Shown here: in pieces, positions 7,855-15,709 of the stretch | How the letters are laid out: each line of letters begins with the position of its first letter | How positions within the stretch are numbered: position 1 is the first letter of the stretch | Assembly: GCA_964343605.1 (NCBI GenBank) | Contig: CAYFKJ010000001.1 | Coordinates: 372,001-436,000 of the forward strand | DNA from: CAYFKJ01 sp964343605 | GTDB lineage: Bacteria > Pseudomonadota > Alphaproteobacteria > UBA2966 | Length of the DNA stretch: 64,000 nt | Direction: 5' to 3' | The notes under the pieces: model-generated | What the model was told of the DNA's origin: nothing | Seen by the model: the letters and a program-made list of their open reading frames with translations, nothing else | The model's database searches: none | Made by a program: the position numbers and the translations under genes

Positions 7855-9402
7855 ATGAGTTGGGAAGCCGATATCGAGGAACTGCGCCGCCGCGAGGAGT
7901 TGGCGCGCCGGATGGGCGGGCCGGACAAGATCAAACGCCAGCACGACGCCGGCAGGCTGACCATCCGCCAGCGCATCGACGCCCTGCTTGATCCGGACAG
8001 CTTCCACGAAATCGGCGCGCTCGGCGGCAAGGCGACCTATGACGACGACGGCAACCTGGTGGATTTCATGGCCGCCAATACCCTGTTCGGCCGGGGCCGC
8101 ATCGATGGCCGGCCGATGGTCGTCGTCGGCGACGACTTCACGGTTCGGGGCGGCGCGGCGGACGCGGCGCTGCACGCCAAGCAGGTGGCCGCCGAACAGC
8201 TCGCCAATGAATACCGCCTGCCCATCGTGCGTCTAATCGAAGGCACCGGTGGCGGCGGCTCCGTCAAGTCGCTGGAAACGGACGGATACACCTACGTGCC
8301 GGCCAATCCGGGTTGGGAATGGGTGGTGGCCAACATGGCCACCGTGCCGGTTGTTTGCCTGGCGCTGGGGCCGGTCGCGGGCCTGGGCGCCGCACGGGCC
8401 GCCACCAGCCACTATTCGGTCATGGTCAAGGGCCAGTCCCAGCTTTTCGTGGCCGGCCCGCCGGTCGTTGCGGGCGTCGGCGAGGAGGTCGACAAGGAAG
8501 GCCTGGGCTCCAGCGCCATCCATACCCGCAACGGATCCATCGACGACGAGGTCGAGAGCGAGGAAGCGGCATTCGAGGCGGCGAAACGCTTCCTTTCCTA
8601 CCTACCGTCGAGCGTTTACGAATTGCCGGCTCGCACAGAGCCGCAAGACGATCCCAACCGGCGAGAGGACAATCTGATCAAGGCCGTCCCTCGTAACCGA
8701 CGGCAGGTTTACAAGATGCGGCCCATCATCGAAGCCGTCGTCGATCAGGGCAGCTTCTTTGAAATCGGTAAGTATTGGGGCCGCTCGATCGTCACGGGTC
8801 TGGCCCGTCTCGACGGCTGGCCGGTGGCGCTCATGGCCGCCGATCCCTATTTCTACGGCGGCGCCTGGACGGCGGATTCGGCACTCAAAATCAACCGGTT
8901 CGTCGACATGGCGGAAACCTTCCATCTGCCCGTCGTCCACCTGGTCGACTGTCCCGGCTTCCTGATCGGGACGGCGGCGGAGAAGGCCTCGACCATCCGG
9001 CACGGCGCTCGGGCGCTGGCGGCGCTCTACCAGGCCAGCGTGCCCTGGTGTTCCATCATCATTCGCAAGGCCTTCGGCGTCGCGGGGGCGGCCAACGCCA
9101 ACGCCGCGCGCTTCCACTATCGCTACGGCTGGCCCAGCGGCGACTGGGGCTCACTGCCGGTAGAGGGCGGCCTGGAGGCGGCCTACAAGTCCGATTTGGA
9201 GGCCTCCGACGACCCCGAGAAGCTGCACGAAGAAATCCTCGAACGCCTGGATCGCGTGCGCTCGCCCTTCCGCTCAGCGGAAAAATATTCCATCGAGGAG
9301 ATCATCGATCCCCGCGACACCCGGCCGCTTCTGTGCGAGTGGGCCAATCTGGCCGCACCCTTACGCACCGCCGGACCCGCCGCCTTCGGCATGCGGCCCT
9401 GA
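7855..9402 (+). CDS. Acyl-CoA carboxylase carboxyltransferase (beta) subunit
   Basis: Carboxyltransferase of the biotin-dependent acyl-CoA/propionyl-CoA carboxylase family, moving CO2 from carboxybiotin to an acyl-CoA. The 515 residues hold the two crotonase-like halves. The N half has RIDALLDPDSFHEIG and a glycine-rich GTGGGGS near residues 127-133. The C half has FFEIGKYWGRSIVTGLARLDGWPV and VDCPGFLIG. No biotin carboxylase or carrier gene is nearby, so its partner must be elsewhere and the substrate is uncertain. It lies 22 bases after moaE but is probably not functionally linked to Moco synthesis. Confidence 0.85.
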   Translation: MSWEADIEELRRREELARRMGGPDKIKRQHDAGRLTIRQRIDALLDPDSFHEIGALGGKATYDDDGNLVDFMAANTLFGRGRIDGRPMVVVGDDFTVRGGAADAALHAKQVAAEQLANEYRLPIVRLIEGTGGGGSVKSLETDGYTYVPANPGWEWVVANMATVPVVCLALGPVAGLGAARAATSHYSVMVKGQSQLFVAGPPVVAGVGEEVDKEGLGSSAIHTRNGSIDDEVESEEAAFEAAKRFLSYLPSSVYELPARTEPQDDPNRREDNLIKAVPRNRRQVYKMRPIIEAVVDQGSFFEIGKYWGRSIVTGLARLDGWPVALMAADPYFYGGAWTADSALKINRFVDMAETFHLPVVHLVDCPGFLIGTAAEKASTIRHGARALAALYQASVPWCSIIIRKAFGVAGAANANAARFHYRYGWPSGDWGSLPVEGGLEAAYKSDLEASDDPEKLHEEILERLDRVRSPFRSAEKYSIEEIIDPRDTRPLLCEWANLAAPLRTAGPAAFGMRP

Positions 9403-9428
9403 CCGAGTTCGGCTATACTTCGCTCACG

Positions 9429-10457
9429 ATGCCGAATACCGCCGCGCCAGAAACCGCCTCCCTCCCCGGCAATGCCGAGGGCGAGGTGTTTCGCGATCAG
9501 GTTCGCCAAGGCCTGGAGCCCGCCGTCATCCGCAGCCTGACGGCCCTGGACGACGGCAAGGCCGCCCTATCCGTCGGGCGCAATGTCCTGTTTGCGCTGG
9601 CCGGTGTGGTTCCCGCCCTGATCTGGTGGAATGTCTGGACGATCGCCTGGGCCTTCATCGTCGTCCCCCTGGCGGCGCACGGCTTCGCCATCCTCTCGCA
9701 TGACGCCGTCCATTACCGCCTTTTCTCCAACCGCCGGCTCAACGAGGCGGTGGGTCGCATGTGCGGCTTCCTGATCGGCGTCTCCATGCGCACCTACCGG
9801 GTCGTTCACCGTTTGCACCACAATCATCTTTACGACCGCGACATCGACCCCGATATCGCCCTGATGGCCGGCTATCCCCGGGGGCGGACATATCTCTTCC
9901 GCAAGCTCGCCATCGATCTCACCGGCATCACCGCCTACAAGAACTACAGCTACTTCATGGGCCGTCCGGCGACCAACCGCGAGACCAACAAGCGCGTCAA
10001 ACCGCTCGATGACACCTCGCCGCGCCTCCGCGAACAGGCCAAGCGCGACCGCATCGCCGTCGGGGTGTTTCACGTCACTATGCTGGTTCTTGCCATCGCT
10101 ACGGGCTGGTGGCCGGAATACCTGCTGCTCTGGTTCCTGCCGCAGGTGACGGTGTTCCAGGCCATCCTGCGTATCCGTGCGGTACTCGAACACGGCGCCG
10201 TCACGGACTATTCGTCGCCCAAAACGGCCTCACGCACAAATCTGGTACCGGCGTCGTGGGGCTGGCTGATCTTTCCCCACCAGGTGAACTATCATATCGA
10301 GCACCACCTCTACCCCTCGGTTCCCCACTACAACCTGCCGGCCTGCCACAAGGCCTGCATCGAGGCCGGCCTGCTGGAGAACGCCGAAGTGGTCGAGCTC
10401 GGTGAGGCGCTCGGCAAGATCTTCGCCGATCCGGTGGCCGCCCCCTCCCCCGCTTAA
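9429..10457 (+). CDS. Membrane fatty acid desaturase
   Basis: Di-iron membrane desaturase or hydroxylase of 342 residues with all three histidine boxes: HDAVH (91-95), HRLHH (127-131) and HIEHH (289-293). Hydrophobic pairs flank the boxes at about 52-84 and 212-245. I start at the ATG at 9429; the frame is open further upstream, but there it only runs antiparallel to the carboxyltransferase coding logic. Substrate (acyl lipid, sphingolipid-like or carotenoid) is not deducible. It follows the carboxyltransferase by 26 bases. Confidence 0.87.
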   Translation: MPNTAAPETASLPGNAEGEVFRDQVRQGLEPAVIRSLTALDDGKAALSVGRNVLFALAGVVPALIWWNVWTIAWAFIVVPLAAHGFAILSHDAVHYRLFSNRRLNEAVGRMCGFLIGVSMRTYRVVHRLHHNHLYDRDIDPDIALMAGYPRGRTYLFRKLAIDLTGITAYKNYSYFMGRPATNRETNKRVKPLDDTSPRLREQAKRDRIAVGVFHVTMLVLAIATGWWPEYLLLWFLPQVTVFQAILRIRAVLEHGAVTDYSSPKTASRTNLVPASWGWLIFPHQVNYHIEHHLYPSVPHYNLPACHKACIEAGLLENAEVVELGEALGKIFADPVAAPSPA

Positions 10458-10460
10458 GCA

Positions 10461-10491
10461 CAAAAAAAAGAGGCGGCCCGAAGACCGCCTC
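10461..10491 (-). terminator. Rho-independent terminator for ilvE
   Basis: On the minus strand GAGGCGG (10491-10485) and CCGCCTC (10476-10470) form a 7-bp GC stem followed by eight T residues (the A run at 10462-10469), 66 bases beyond the ilvE stop. It may also stop desaturase transcription from the other side. Confidence 0.75.
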
Positions 10492-10556
10492 CGTTAACAA
10501 CAATTAAGTGCCTGACACCAAATAAGGTTATTGAATCCTCTTGATATCCTTAGTTT

Positions 10557-11447
10557 CTACGCCGCGGCGACGGCCTGGCGGCGGACCAGGGCGTCGTAGT
10601 CCTCCATCATCTGTTTGGTGATCTCGCCGACCTTGAATTCGCGGTCGTCGATCTTGGCGATGGGGGTGACCTCCACGGCGGTGCCGGCGATGAAGACCTC
10701 CTCGGCCTTGGGCAGTTCGTCGGGCATGATGGCCCGGTCGACCACCTCATAGCCGCGTGCCTTGGCCAGTTCGATGACCGTGCGCCGGGTGATGCCGTCG
10801 AGGAAGCAGTCGGGCGTCGGCGTGTGCAGCGCGCCGTCCATCACGAAGAAGATATTGGCGCCCGTGCATTCGGCGATTTGACCGCGCCAGTCGAGCATCA
10901 GGGCGTCCTGATAGCCCTCGGCCTCGGCCTGGTGCTTGGACATGGTCGCGATCATGTAGAGCCCCGCCGCTTTGGCGAATACCGGCGCCGTCTCCGGCGG
11001 CGGACGGCGCCAATCGGCCGTCTTGATGGTGATGCCCTGCATGCGCGCTTCCGGCGTGAAGTAGGCCGGCCACGGCCAGGCGGCGATCGCCAGATGGATC
11101 GTCGTGTGCTGAGCCGAGACGGCCATCATTTCGCTGCCGCGCCAGGCGACCGGGCGGATGTAACCGTCCACGATATGGTTGGCCGCCATGACTTCCTTGC
11201 AGGCCTGATCGATCTCCGCCACCGAATAGGGGATTTTCATACCCAAGGTGTCGGCGGAGTAATGCAGGCGCTCGGTGTGTTCGGTCAGCTTGAAGATTTC
11301 ACCATCGTAAGCGCGTTCGCCTTCGAATACCGACGAGCCGTAATGCAGACCGTGTGTCAGTACGTGCGGCTGCACACTGCGCCACGGCAACATTTCGCCG
11401 TTGAACCAGATGAAGCCTTCGCGGTCGTCAAAACTGGGTGTCGTCAT
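10557..11447 (-). CDS. ilvE: Branched-chain amino acid aminotransferase
   Basis: PLP-dependent class IV transaminase for the last step of valine, leucine and isoleucine synthesis (or the first of breakdown). Recognisable motifs are THGLHYGSSVFEGERAY (31-47), catalytic K159 in FAKAAGLYMIATM, the E193-x-TGANIF phosphate-binding region and GITRRTVIELA. I start at the ATG at 11447, preceded by GGAGG at 8 bases, giving 296 residues; the frame extends another 117 codons upstream but that part is non-homologous. It is divergent from the MarR gene and ends in a strong terminator. Confidence 0.93.
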   Translation of the reverse strand: MTTPSFDDREGFIWFNGEMLPWRSVQPHVLTHGLHYGSSVFEGERAYDGEIFKLTEHTERLHYSADTLGMKIPYSVAEIDQACKEVMAANHIVDGYIRPVAWRGSEMMAVSAQHTTIHLAIAAWPWPAYFTPEARMQGITIKTADWRRPPPETAPVFAKAAGLYMIATMSKHQAEAEGYQDALMLDWRGQIAECTGANIFFVMDGALHTPTPDCFLDGITRRTVIELAKARGYEVVDRAIMPDELPKAEEVFIAGTAVEVTPIAKIDDREFKVGEITKQMMEDYDALVRRQAVAAA

Positions 11448-11600
11448 CGTCGTATCCTCCGGGTCGCACGCCGCCGCGCGGAACCGTGTTATGTTGAGCC
11501 TCTGCCGGACCGGCGAAATCGGGCCGGCCGGATGGAATGACGCCAGGGTACTATTATGTCGCAACCACCACTCGTTTGCGCAACATTCTGACGTTTCATC

Positions 11601-11648
11601 TTGCATTACGTAACATTGTAAGCCATATATGTCAACATGACTGACATA
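11601..11648 (+). promoter_or_regulatory. Putative leaderless promoter and operator of the MarR gene
   Basis: TTGCAT (11601-11606) and ATATAT (11625-11630) are spaced 18 bases, as a -35/-10 pair would be. That places transcription start at about the ATG (11637), and no Shine-Dalgarno is visible, which fits a leaderless mRNA. A perfect inverted repeat TATGTCA (11628-11634), N7, TGACATA (11642-11648) straddles the -10 and start codon and has the size of a MarR-dimer operator. Confidence 0.45.
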
Positions 11649-12131
11649 AAATCCAGCGCCAACCCGCTTTTTCTTCGTGAGGAGGAACTTCGCCAGGGCA
11701 TCGAACTCTTGTTTTATGCCTATCGCGACTTCACCAGCGACCCCGACGAAATCCTTAAAGAGTACAATTTCGGCCGCGCCCATCACCGGGCCATCCATTT
11801 CATCGGGCGCAATCCCGGCATGTCGGTGGCCGACCTCCTAGGCATCCTGCGCATCACCAAGCAATCGCTTTCGCGCGTCCTGTCGCAATTGATCGAGCGC
11901 GGTTTTGTCGAACAGCAGAAAGGCCTGGAGGACCGTCGCCAGCGGCTCCTTTACCTCACCGAAAGCGGCACGCGGTTGGAGCGTCAGCTCTCGCGGCCGC
12001 AACAGAGCCGGGTCGCCCGCGCCTACCGCGAGGCCGGCGCCGAGGCGGTCGAGGGCTACCGCAAGGTTCTGATGGGGCTGATCAATGAAGCCGATCGCGA
12101 ATCGGTGCGGAGTTCCTTCCGCGGCCGTTAG
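11637..12131 (+). CDS. MarR-family transcriptional regulator
   Basis: A 164-residue winged-helix regulator. The DNA-binding core includes NPGMSVADLLGILRITKQSLSRVLSQLIERGFVEQ (about residues 59-93) and a wing with EDRRQRLLYLT. It is divergent from ilvE and only 6 bases before a response-regulator gene in the same direction, so it likely shares a transcript with the two-component pair. The inverted repeat over its own start codon suggests autoregulation (inference). Ligand unknown. Confidence 0.87.
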   Translation: MTDIKSSANPLFLREEELRQGIELLFYAYRDFTSDPDEILKEYNFGRAHHRAIHFIGRNPGMSVADLLGILRITKQSLSRVLSQLIERGFVEQQKGLEDRRQRLLYLTESGTRLERQLSRPQQSRVARAYREAGAEAVEGYRKVLMGLINEADRESVRSSFRGR

Positions 12132-12137
12132 AAAGCC

Positions 12138-12824
12138 ATGACCGATTTCGCCCCGCATATCCTGGTGATCGACGACGACACGCGGCTGCGCGAACTGCTG
12201 GCGGACTATCTCGCCAAAAACGGCTTTCGCGTCAGTACCGCCGAGGACGCCGCCGATGCCCGCCGCCGCATGCAGGGGTTGGAATTCGATCTCCTGGTGG
12301 TCGACGTGATGATGCCCGGCGAAACCGGCCTGGAGTTCACCAAATCGCAGCGCAACGCCTCGAGCGTCCCCATTCTGATGCTGACGGCCATGGGTGAATC
12401 GGATGACCGCATCAAAGGCCTGGAGCACGGCGCGGACGACTATCTGGTGAAGCCGTTCGAGCCGCGCGAGCTGGTGCTGCGGATCGAGAGCCTGCTGCGT
12501 CGGGCGGGGCCGGCCCCGGCGGCGATACCGGCCCGGCCGCTGACGATGGGCGAATTTACCTTCGATCCCGAACGCGGCGACCTGCGGCGGGGCGATGAGG
12601 GCGTACGCTTGACGTCGGGAGAGGTTTCGATCCTGAGACTGTTTGCCGAACGCGTCGGCCAGACCGTAAGCCGCGGTGAGATCAGCGAGCACGGTGGTGG
12701 CGCCAGCGAGCGCGCCGTGGATGTGCAAATCGCCCGATTGCGGCGTAAGATCGAAGCCGACCCGCGAAATCCGCGATATCTGCAAACCGTATGGGGCGAA
12801 GGTTATGTATTGAGACCCGGCTGA
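12138..12824 (+). CDS. OmpR-family response regulator
   Basis: Two-component response regulator of 228 residues. The receiver domain has the acidic pocket DDD (12-14), phosphoacceptor D56 in VVDVMMPG, T83 and K105 in LVKPFEPRE. The C-terminal OmpR/PhoB winged helix spans about 130-226 (RGDEGVRLTSGEVSILRLFAE...QIARLRRKIE). The immediately following histidine kinase gene is its probable partner. It resembles OmpR in overall architecture; target genes are not identifiable here. Confidence 0.92.
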   Translation: MTDFAPHILVIDDDTRLRELLADYLAKNGFRVSTAEDAADARRRMQGLEFDLLVVDVMMPGETGLEFTKSQRNASSVPILMLTAMGESDDRIKGLEHGADDYLVKPFEPRELVLRIESLLRRAGPAPAAIPARPLTMGEFTFDPERGDLRRGDEGVRLTSGEVSILRLFAERVGQTVSRGEISEHGGGASERAVDVQIARLRRKIEADPRNPRYLQTVWGEGYVLRPG

Positions 12825-12855
12825 GCGTCGAAGGTCTCCAACCGCAAATGCTGGC

Positions 12856-14190
12856 ATGCTGAAACGTTTCCTACCGACGACACTGTTCGGCCGGGCGCTG
12901 GCCATCATCGTCACACCCGTCGTGCTGCTCCAGGTGATCGCCACCTACGTTTTCTACGAGCGACATTGGGATGCCGTAACCCGCCGCCTTTCCCTCGGCC
13001 TGGCCGGCGACATCGCCACAATCATCGACCTTCAGGCAGGCACGCCAAGCGACGATCTTTCCGCCGATCTTGCCGGGCAATTGCTTGAGAACATGCAGAT
13101 CCAGGCCACCTTCCTGCCGGGCGAAATTCTGCCCAACGAACCCCAAGCCGCCTCGGTGGCCAATCGTATCCTCGACCGCATGCTGAACGGCGCGCTGCAG
13201 GAACGGATCCACCGCCCCTTCCGCACCGACACCGCGAGCTATGGCGAAAATGTCGAAATTCGCATCCAGTTGAAAAACGGCCTCCTGCGCATCCTGACGC
13301 CGCGCAAGCGGGTGTCGAGCCCGACGACCTACATCTTTGTTATGTGGATGGTCGGTGCGTCGGTCGTGCTGCTGACCATCGCCATCCTGTTTCTGCGCAA
13401 TCAGATCCGGCCCATCCGCCGACTAGCCGAGGCGGCCGACCGTTTCGGCAAGGGGCAGTCGGCGCCCGAACTCAAACCCTCCGGCGCCACCGAAGTGCGG
13501 CAGGCGGCCGTGGCGTTCACGCGCATGCGCAACCGCATCGAGCGCCAGATCGACCAACGCACCGAGATGCTGGCGGGGGTCAGCCACGACTTGCGCACGC
13601 CGCTCACCCGGATGAAGCTGCAACTCGCCATGCTGGACGACAGCGGGGACCTGGCCAGCCTCAATTCCGATATCAACGACATGGAGCGCATGATCGACGG
13701 CTATCTTGCTTTCGCCCGGGGCCAGGATGCCGAAGTTACGGCGGAGGTCGATCTGGTTCGGCTGGTCGGCGACGTGGTCGATGAGGCCAAGCGCCAGGGC
13801 GGCGACCTGGTGATCGACACCGACGGCCTGGCGCCCGACCAACAGGAGGACTATCTCGCTTTCGTCCGCCCCGTCGCCTTCAAGCGCTGCCTCGCCAACC
13901 TCATCAACAATGCGGGCCGCCATGCCGAGCACGTGATGGTGTCGCTCTCCCGCGAAGGCGATTTTCTCGAAGTTGCGGTGGACGACGACGGTCCGGGCAT
14001 ACCGGCTGAAAAGCGCACCGAGGTGTTCCAGCCCTTCAAGCGGCTCGATGAATCGCGCAATCCCGAAACCGGCGGAACCGGCCTGGGCCTGGCCATTGCC
14101 CGCGACGTGGTGCGCAGCCACGGCGGCGACATCATCCTTTCCGACGCCCCGCTGGGCGGCCTGCGGGCTTTGGTGCGGCTGCCGGCGTAG
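12856..14190 (+). CDS. EnvZ-like sensor histidine kinase
   Basis: Membrane sensor kinase of 444 residues. There are two transmembrane helices (about 14-34 and 158-180) around a periplasmic domain of about 120 residues. A HAMP linker (NQIRPIRRLAEAADRFGKG, 182-200) and a dimerisation domain with H244 in GVSHDLRTPLTR follow. The ATPase domain has the N box NLINNAGRH, DDDGPGIP, the F box and GGTGLGLAI. All catalytic elements are present. It follows the response regulator by 31 bases and ends just before a palindromic terminator/repeat. Confidence 0.92.
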   Translation: MLKRFLPTTLFGRALAIIVTPVVLLQVIATYVFYERHWDAVTRRLSLGLAGDIATIIDLQAGTPSDDLSADLAGQLLENMQIQATFLPGEILPNEPQAASVANRILDRMLNGALQERIHRPFRTDTASYGENVEIRIQLKNGLLRILTPRKRVSSPTTYIFVMWMVGASVVLLTIAILFLRNQIRPIRRLAEAADRFGKGQSAPELKPSGATEVRQAAVAFTRMRNRIERQIDQRTEMLAGVSHDLRTPLTRMKLQLAMLDDSGDLASLNSDINDMERMIDGYLAFARGQDAEVTAEVDLVRLVGDVVDEAKRQGGDLVIDTDGLAPDQQEDYLAFVRPVAFKRCLANLINNAGRHAEHVMVSLSREGDFLEVAVDDDGPGIPAEKRTEVFQPFKRLDESRNPETGGTGLGLAIARDVVRSHGGDIILSDAPLGGLRALVRLPA

Positions 14191-14219
14191 GGCGCATCGG
14201 GATTCTTTTTTCTTGGTCA

Positions 14220-14323
14220 CCCCCACCCAACCCTCCCCCATCAAGGGGGAGGGCTTTTGATATTGGGCGAAATCCCAATGTGAGTTCCTTCCCCCCCTTG
14301 TGGGGGAAGGACAGGATGGGGGG
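14220..14323. repeat. Composite palindromic (MITE-like) intergenic repeat
   Basis: Three nested stems occupy about 104 bases. The outer arms are CCCCCACCC (14220-14228) and GGATGGGGG (14314-14322), with one mismatch. The inner hairpin CCCTCCCCC/GGGGGAGGG (14231-14239/14245-14253) is followed by CTTTT. A second inner hairpin is CCTTCCCCC/GGGGGAAGG (14287-14295/14302-14310). The architecture is that of a small non-autonomous mobile or REP-like element. The first hairpin can also act as terminator for the histidine kinase operon. Confidence 0.6.
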
Positions 14324-14347
14324 AGACGCCCTGCTAGGAACCGCTAT

Positions 14348-15607
14348 CTAAATCGCAATTTTGCGGTACTTGGGATCGCGCCAGACTTCGCTCGCGAGCA
14401 CGTCCTTGAGCAATTGAATCCCGCGCCAAATATCCTCGTGGCTGTGGTAGAGCGGCCCGAGCCCCAGGCGCAGCGCCGACGGCTTGCGAAAGGAACAGAT
14501 CATACCGCGGTCGAACAGGGCTTCGCACACCGATCCGGCGCCGGGACTTTCGAAAGCCACATGACCGCCCTGCCGCTCGTAGTCGCGAGGCGAGGCGACG
14601 GTCACCCCGAGTTCGCCACATTCCTGTTCCAGCAATCGGATCGCCGTAGCGCTGAGCGCCCGGTGCTTGGCGGCGACCTCTTTTACGCTGACTTCCCGCC
14701 AGATATCGACGGCAGCGGCGAAAACCTCGTTGGCGATGACCGGCGGGGTGCCCGTGGCCTGGCCGACAACGCCGGCATGGGGCTCGAAGGAGGCGGCGAA
14801 GGCGCTGAAGTCCGCATGGCCCATCCAGCCCGCGATGGTCGGCCAGGAGCGGTCCTGCACCCGCGGGTGCATGAAGAGAAATGCGGGTGAACCGGGACCG
14901 CCGCAGAGGTATTTGTAGCCGCACCCCACGGCGAAATCGGCGCCAGCCCCCATGAGATCGATATCCAATGCGCCGGCCGAGTGCGAGAGGTCCCAAACGG
15001 TCAGGGCGTCATTGTCGTGGGCTGCCTTGGTCAGCGCGGCCATGTCCCAGCGCCGGCTGCTGCGGTAGTCGGTATGGGTGAGATAGAGGATCGCAGTCTC
15101 CGGGCCGAGTTCGCCCAAGACCCCCTCCGGCGTTTCGGCAAACACCAGCCGGCAGTCGCCGCCCATCTCGTCCAACAGTTTCTGCAGACCCTCCGCCACG
15201 AAGACGTCGGTGGGGAAATTGTGCGCCTCGGTGAGGATGACCGATCCGCTTTTCCTGATGCGCCAGGCGTAACTGAGGATCTTGAAGAGATTGATCGTCG
15301 TATTGTCGCAAACGATAACGTCCTCGGACTCCGCACCGAGCAAATGGGCGATGCCGGCACCCAAAGCTTTCGGTTTGTCCAGCCAGTCGAGTTCCGACCA
15401 GCCGCGCCGGCTTAGCTCGCGCCACCCCTCCTCCAAGAGTTTTTTCACGCGCTCGGGCACATCCGCCGGCATGGCGCCGATGGAATTGGCATCGAAATGC
15501 AGCGCGCCCGAAGCGGGCAGCGAAAACCGCGACCGGTACTCGGCGAGGGGGTCGGCGGCATCAAGGGCCCGGCAGTCGGCCAGCGTCATCGGTTCGGCGT
15601 TCGTCAT
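14348..15607 (-). CDS. kynU: Kynureninase
   Basis: PLP enzyme cleaving kynurenine (or 3-hydroxykynurenine) to anthranilate (or 3-hydroxyanthranilate) and alanine. Motifs include FDANSIGAMP, VCDNTTINLFKI, WDLSHSAG (D206 and H209 region contacting PLP) and the Schiff-base lysine K232 in GCGYKYLCGGPGSPAF, a sequence typical of kynureninases. The 419 residues match the family length. No kynA or kynB lies nearby. Instead it is transcribed divergently from hyuA with a large inverted repeat between, so its expression may be tied to that cluster. Confidence 0.9.
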   Translation of the reverse strand: MTNAEPMTLADCRALDAADPLAEYRSRFSLPASGALHFDANSIGAMPADVPERVKKLLEEGWRELSRRGWSELDWLDKPKALGAGIAHLLGAESEDVIVCDNTTINLFKILSYAWRIRKSGSVILTEAHNFPTDVFVAEGLQKLLDEMGGDCRLVFAETPEGVLGELGPETAILYLTHTDYRSSRRWDMAALTKAAHDNDALTVWDLSHSAGALDIDLMGAGADFAVGCGYKYLCGGPGSPAFLFMHPRVQDRSWPTIAGWMGHADFSAFAASFEPHAGVVGQATGTPPVIANEVFAAAVDIWREVSVKEVAAKHRALSATAIRLLEQECGELGVTVASPRDYERQGGHVAFESPGAGSVCEALFDRGMICSFRKPSALRLGLGPLYHSHEDIWRGIQLLKDVLASEVWRDPKYRKIAI

Positions 15608-15641
15608 CGGGAACTTTCACGGTTTGTCGCGCTGCAATCCA

Positions 15642-15673
15642 ATATTGCAAATCTGCAAATATCTTGCAATATT
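15642..15673. promoter_or_regulatory. Large perfect inverted repeat between kynU and hyuA (operator candidate)
   Basis: AATATTGCAA (15642-15651) and TTGCAATATT (15664-15673) are perfect 10-bp arms with a 12-base spacer that itself contains TGCAAA. It is the only AT-rich spot in the 102-base divergent promoter. It is positioned to control both directions and is a natural candidate site for the XRE-cupin regulator encoded in the hyu operon. Confidence 0.6.
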
Positions 15674-15709
15674 GATCTATCATTTCAATTTTCGGAAATT
15701 CCGCGTTTC

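Noticed and set aside
8775..9428. Upstream extension of the desaturase frame through the carboxyltransferase
   Set aside because: The first 218 codons run in another frame of the carboxyltransferase gene with no homology pattern; the protein begins naturally at the ATG at 9429.
10557..11798. 413-residue version of ilvE
   Set aside because: The extra N-terminal residues lie in the divergent promoter with MarR and do not resemble aminotransferases; the ATG at 11447 has a good ribosome site.
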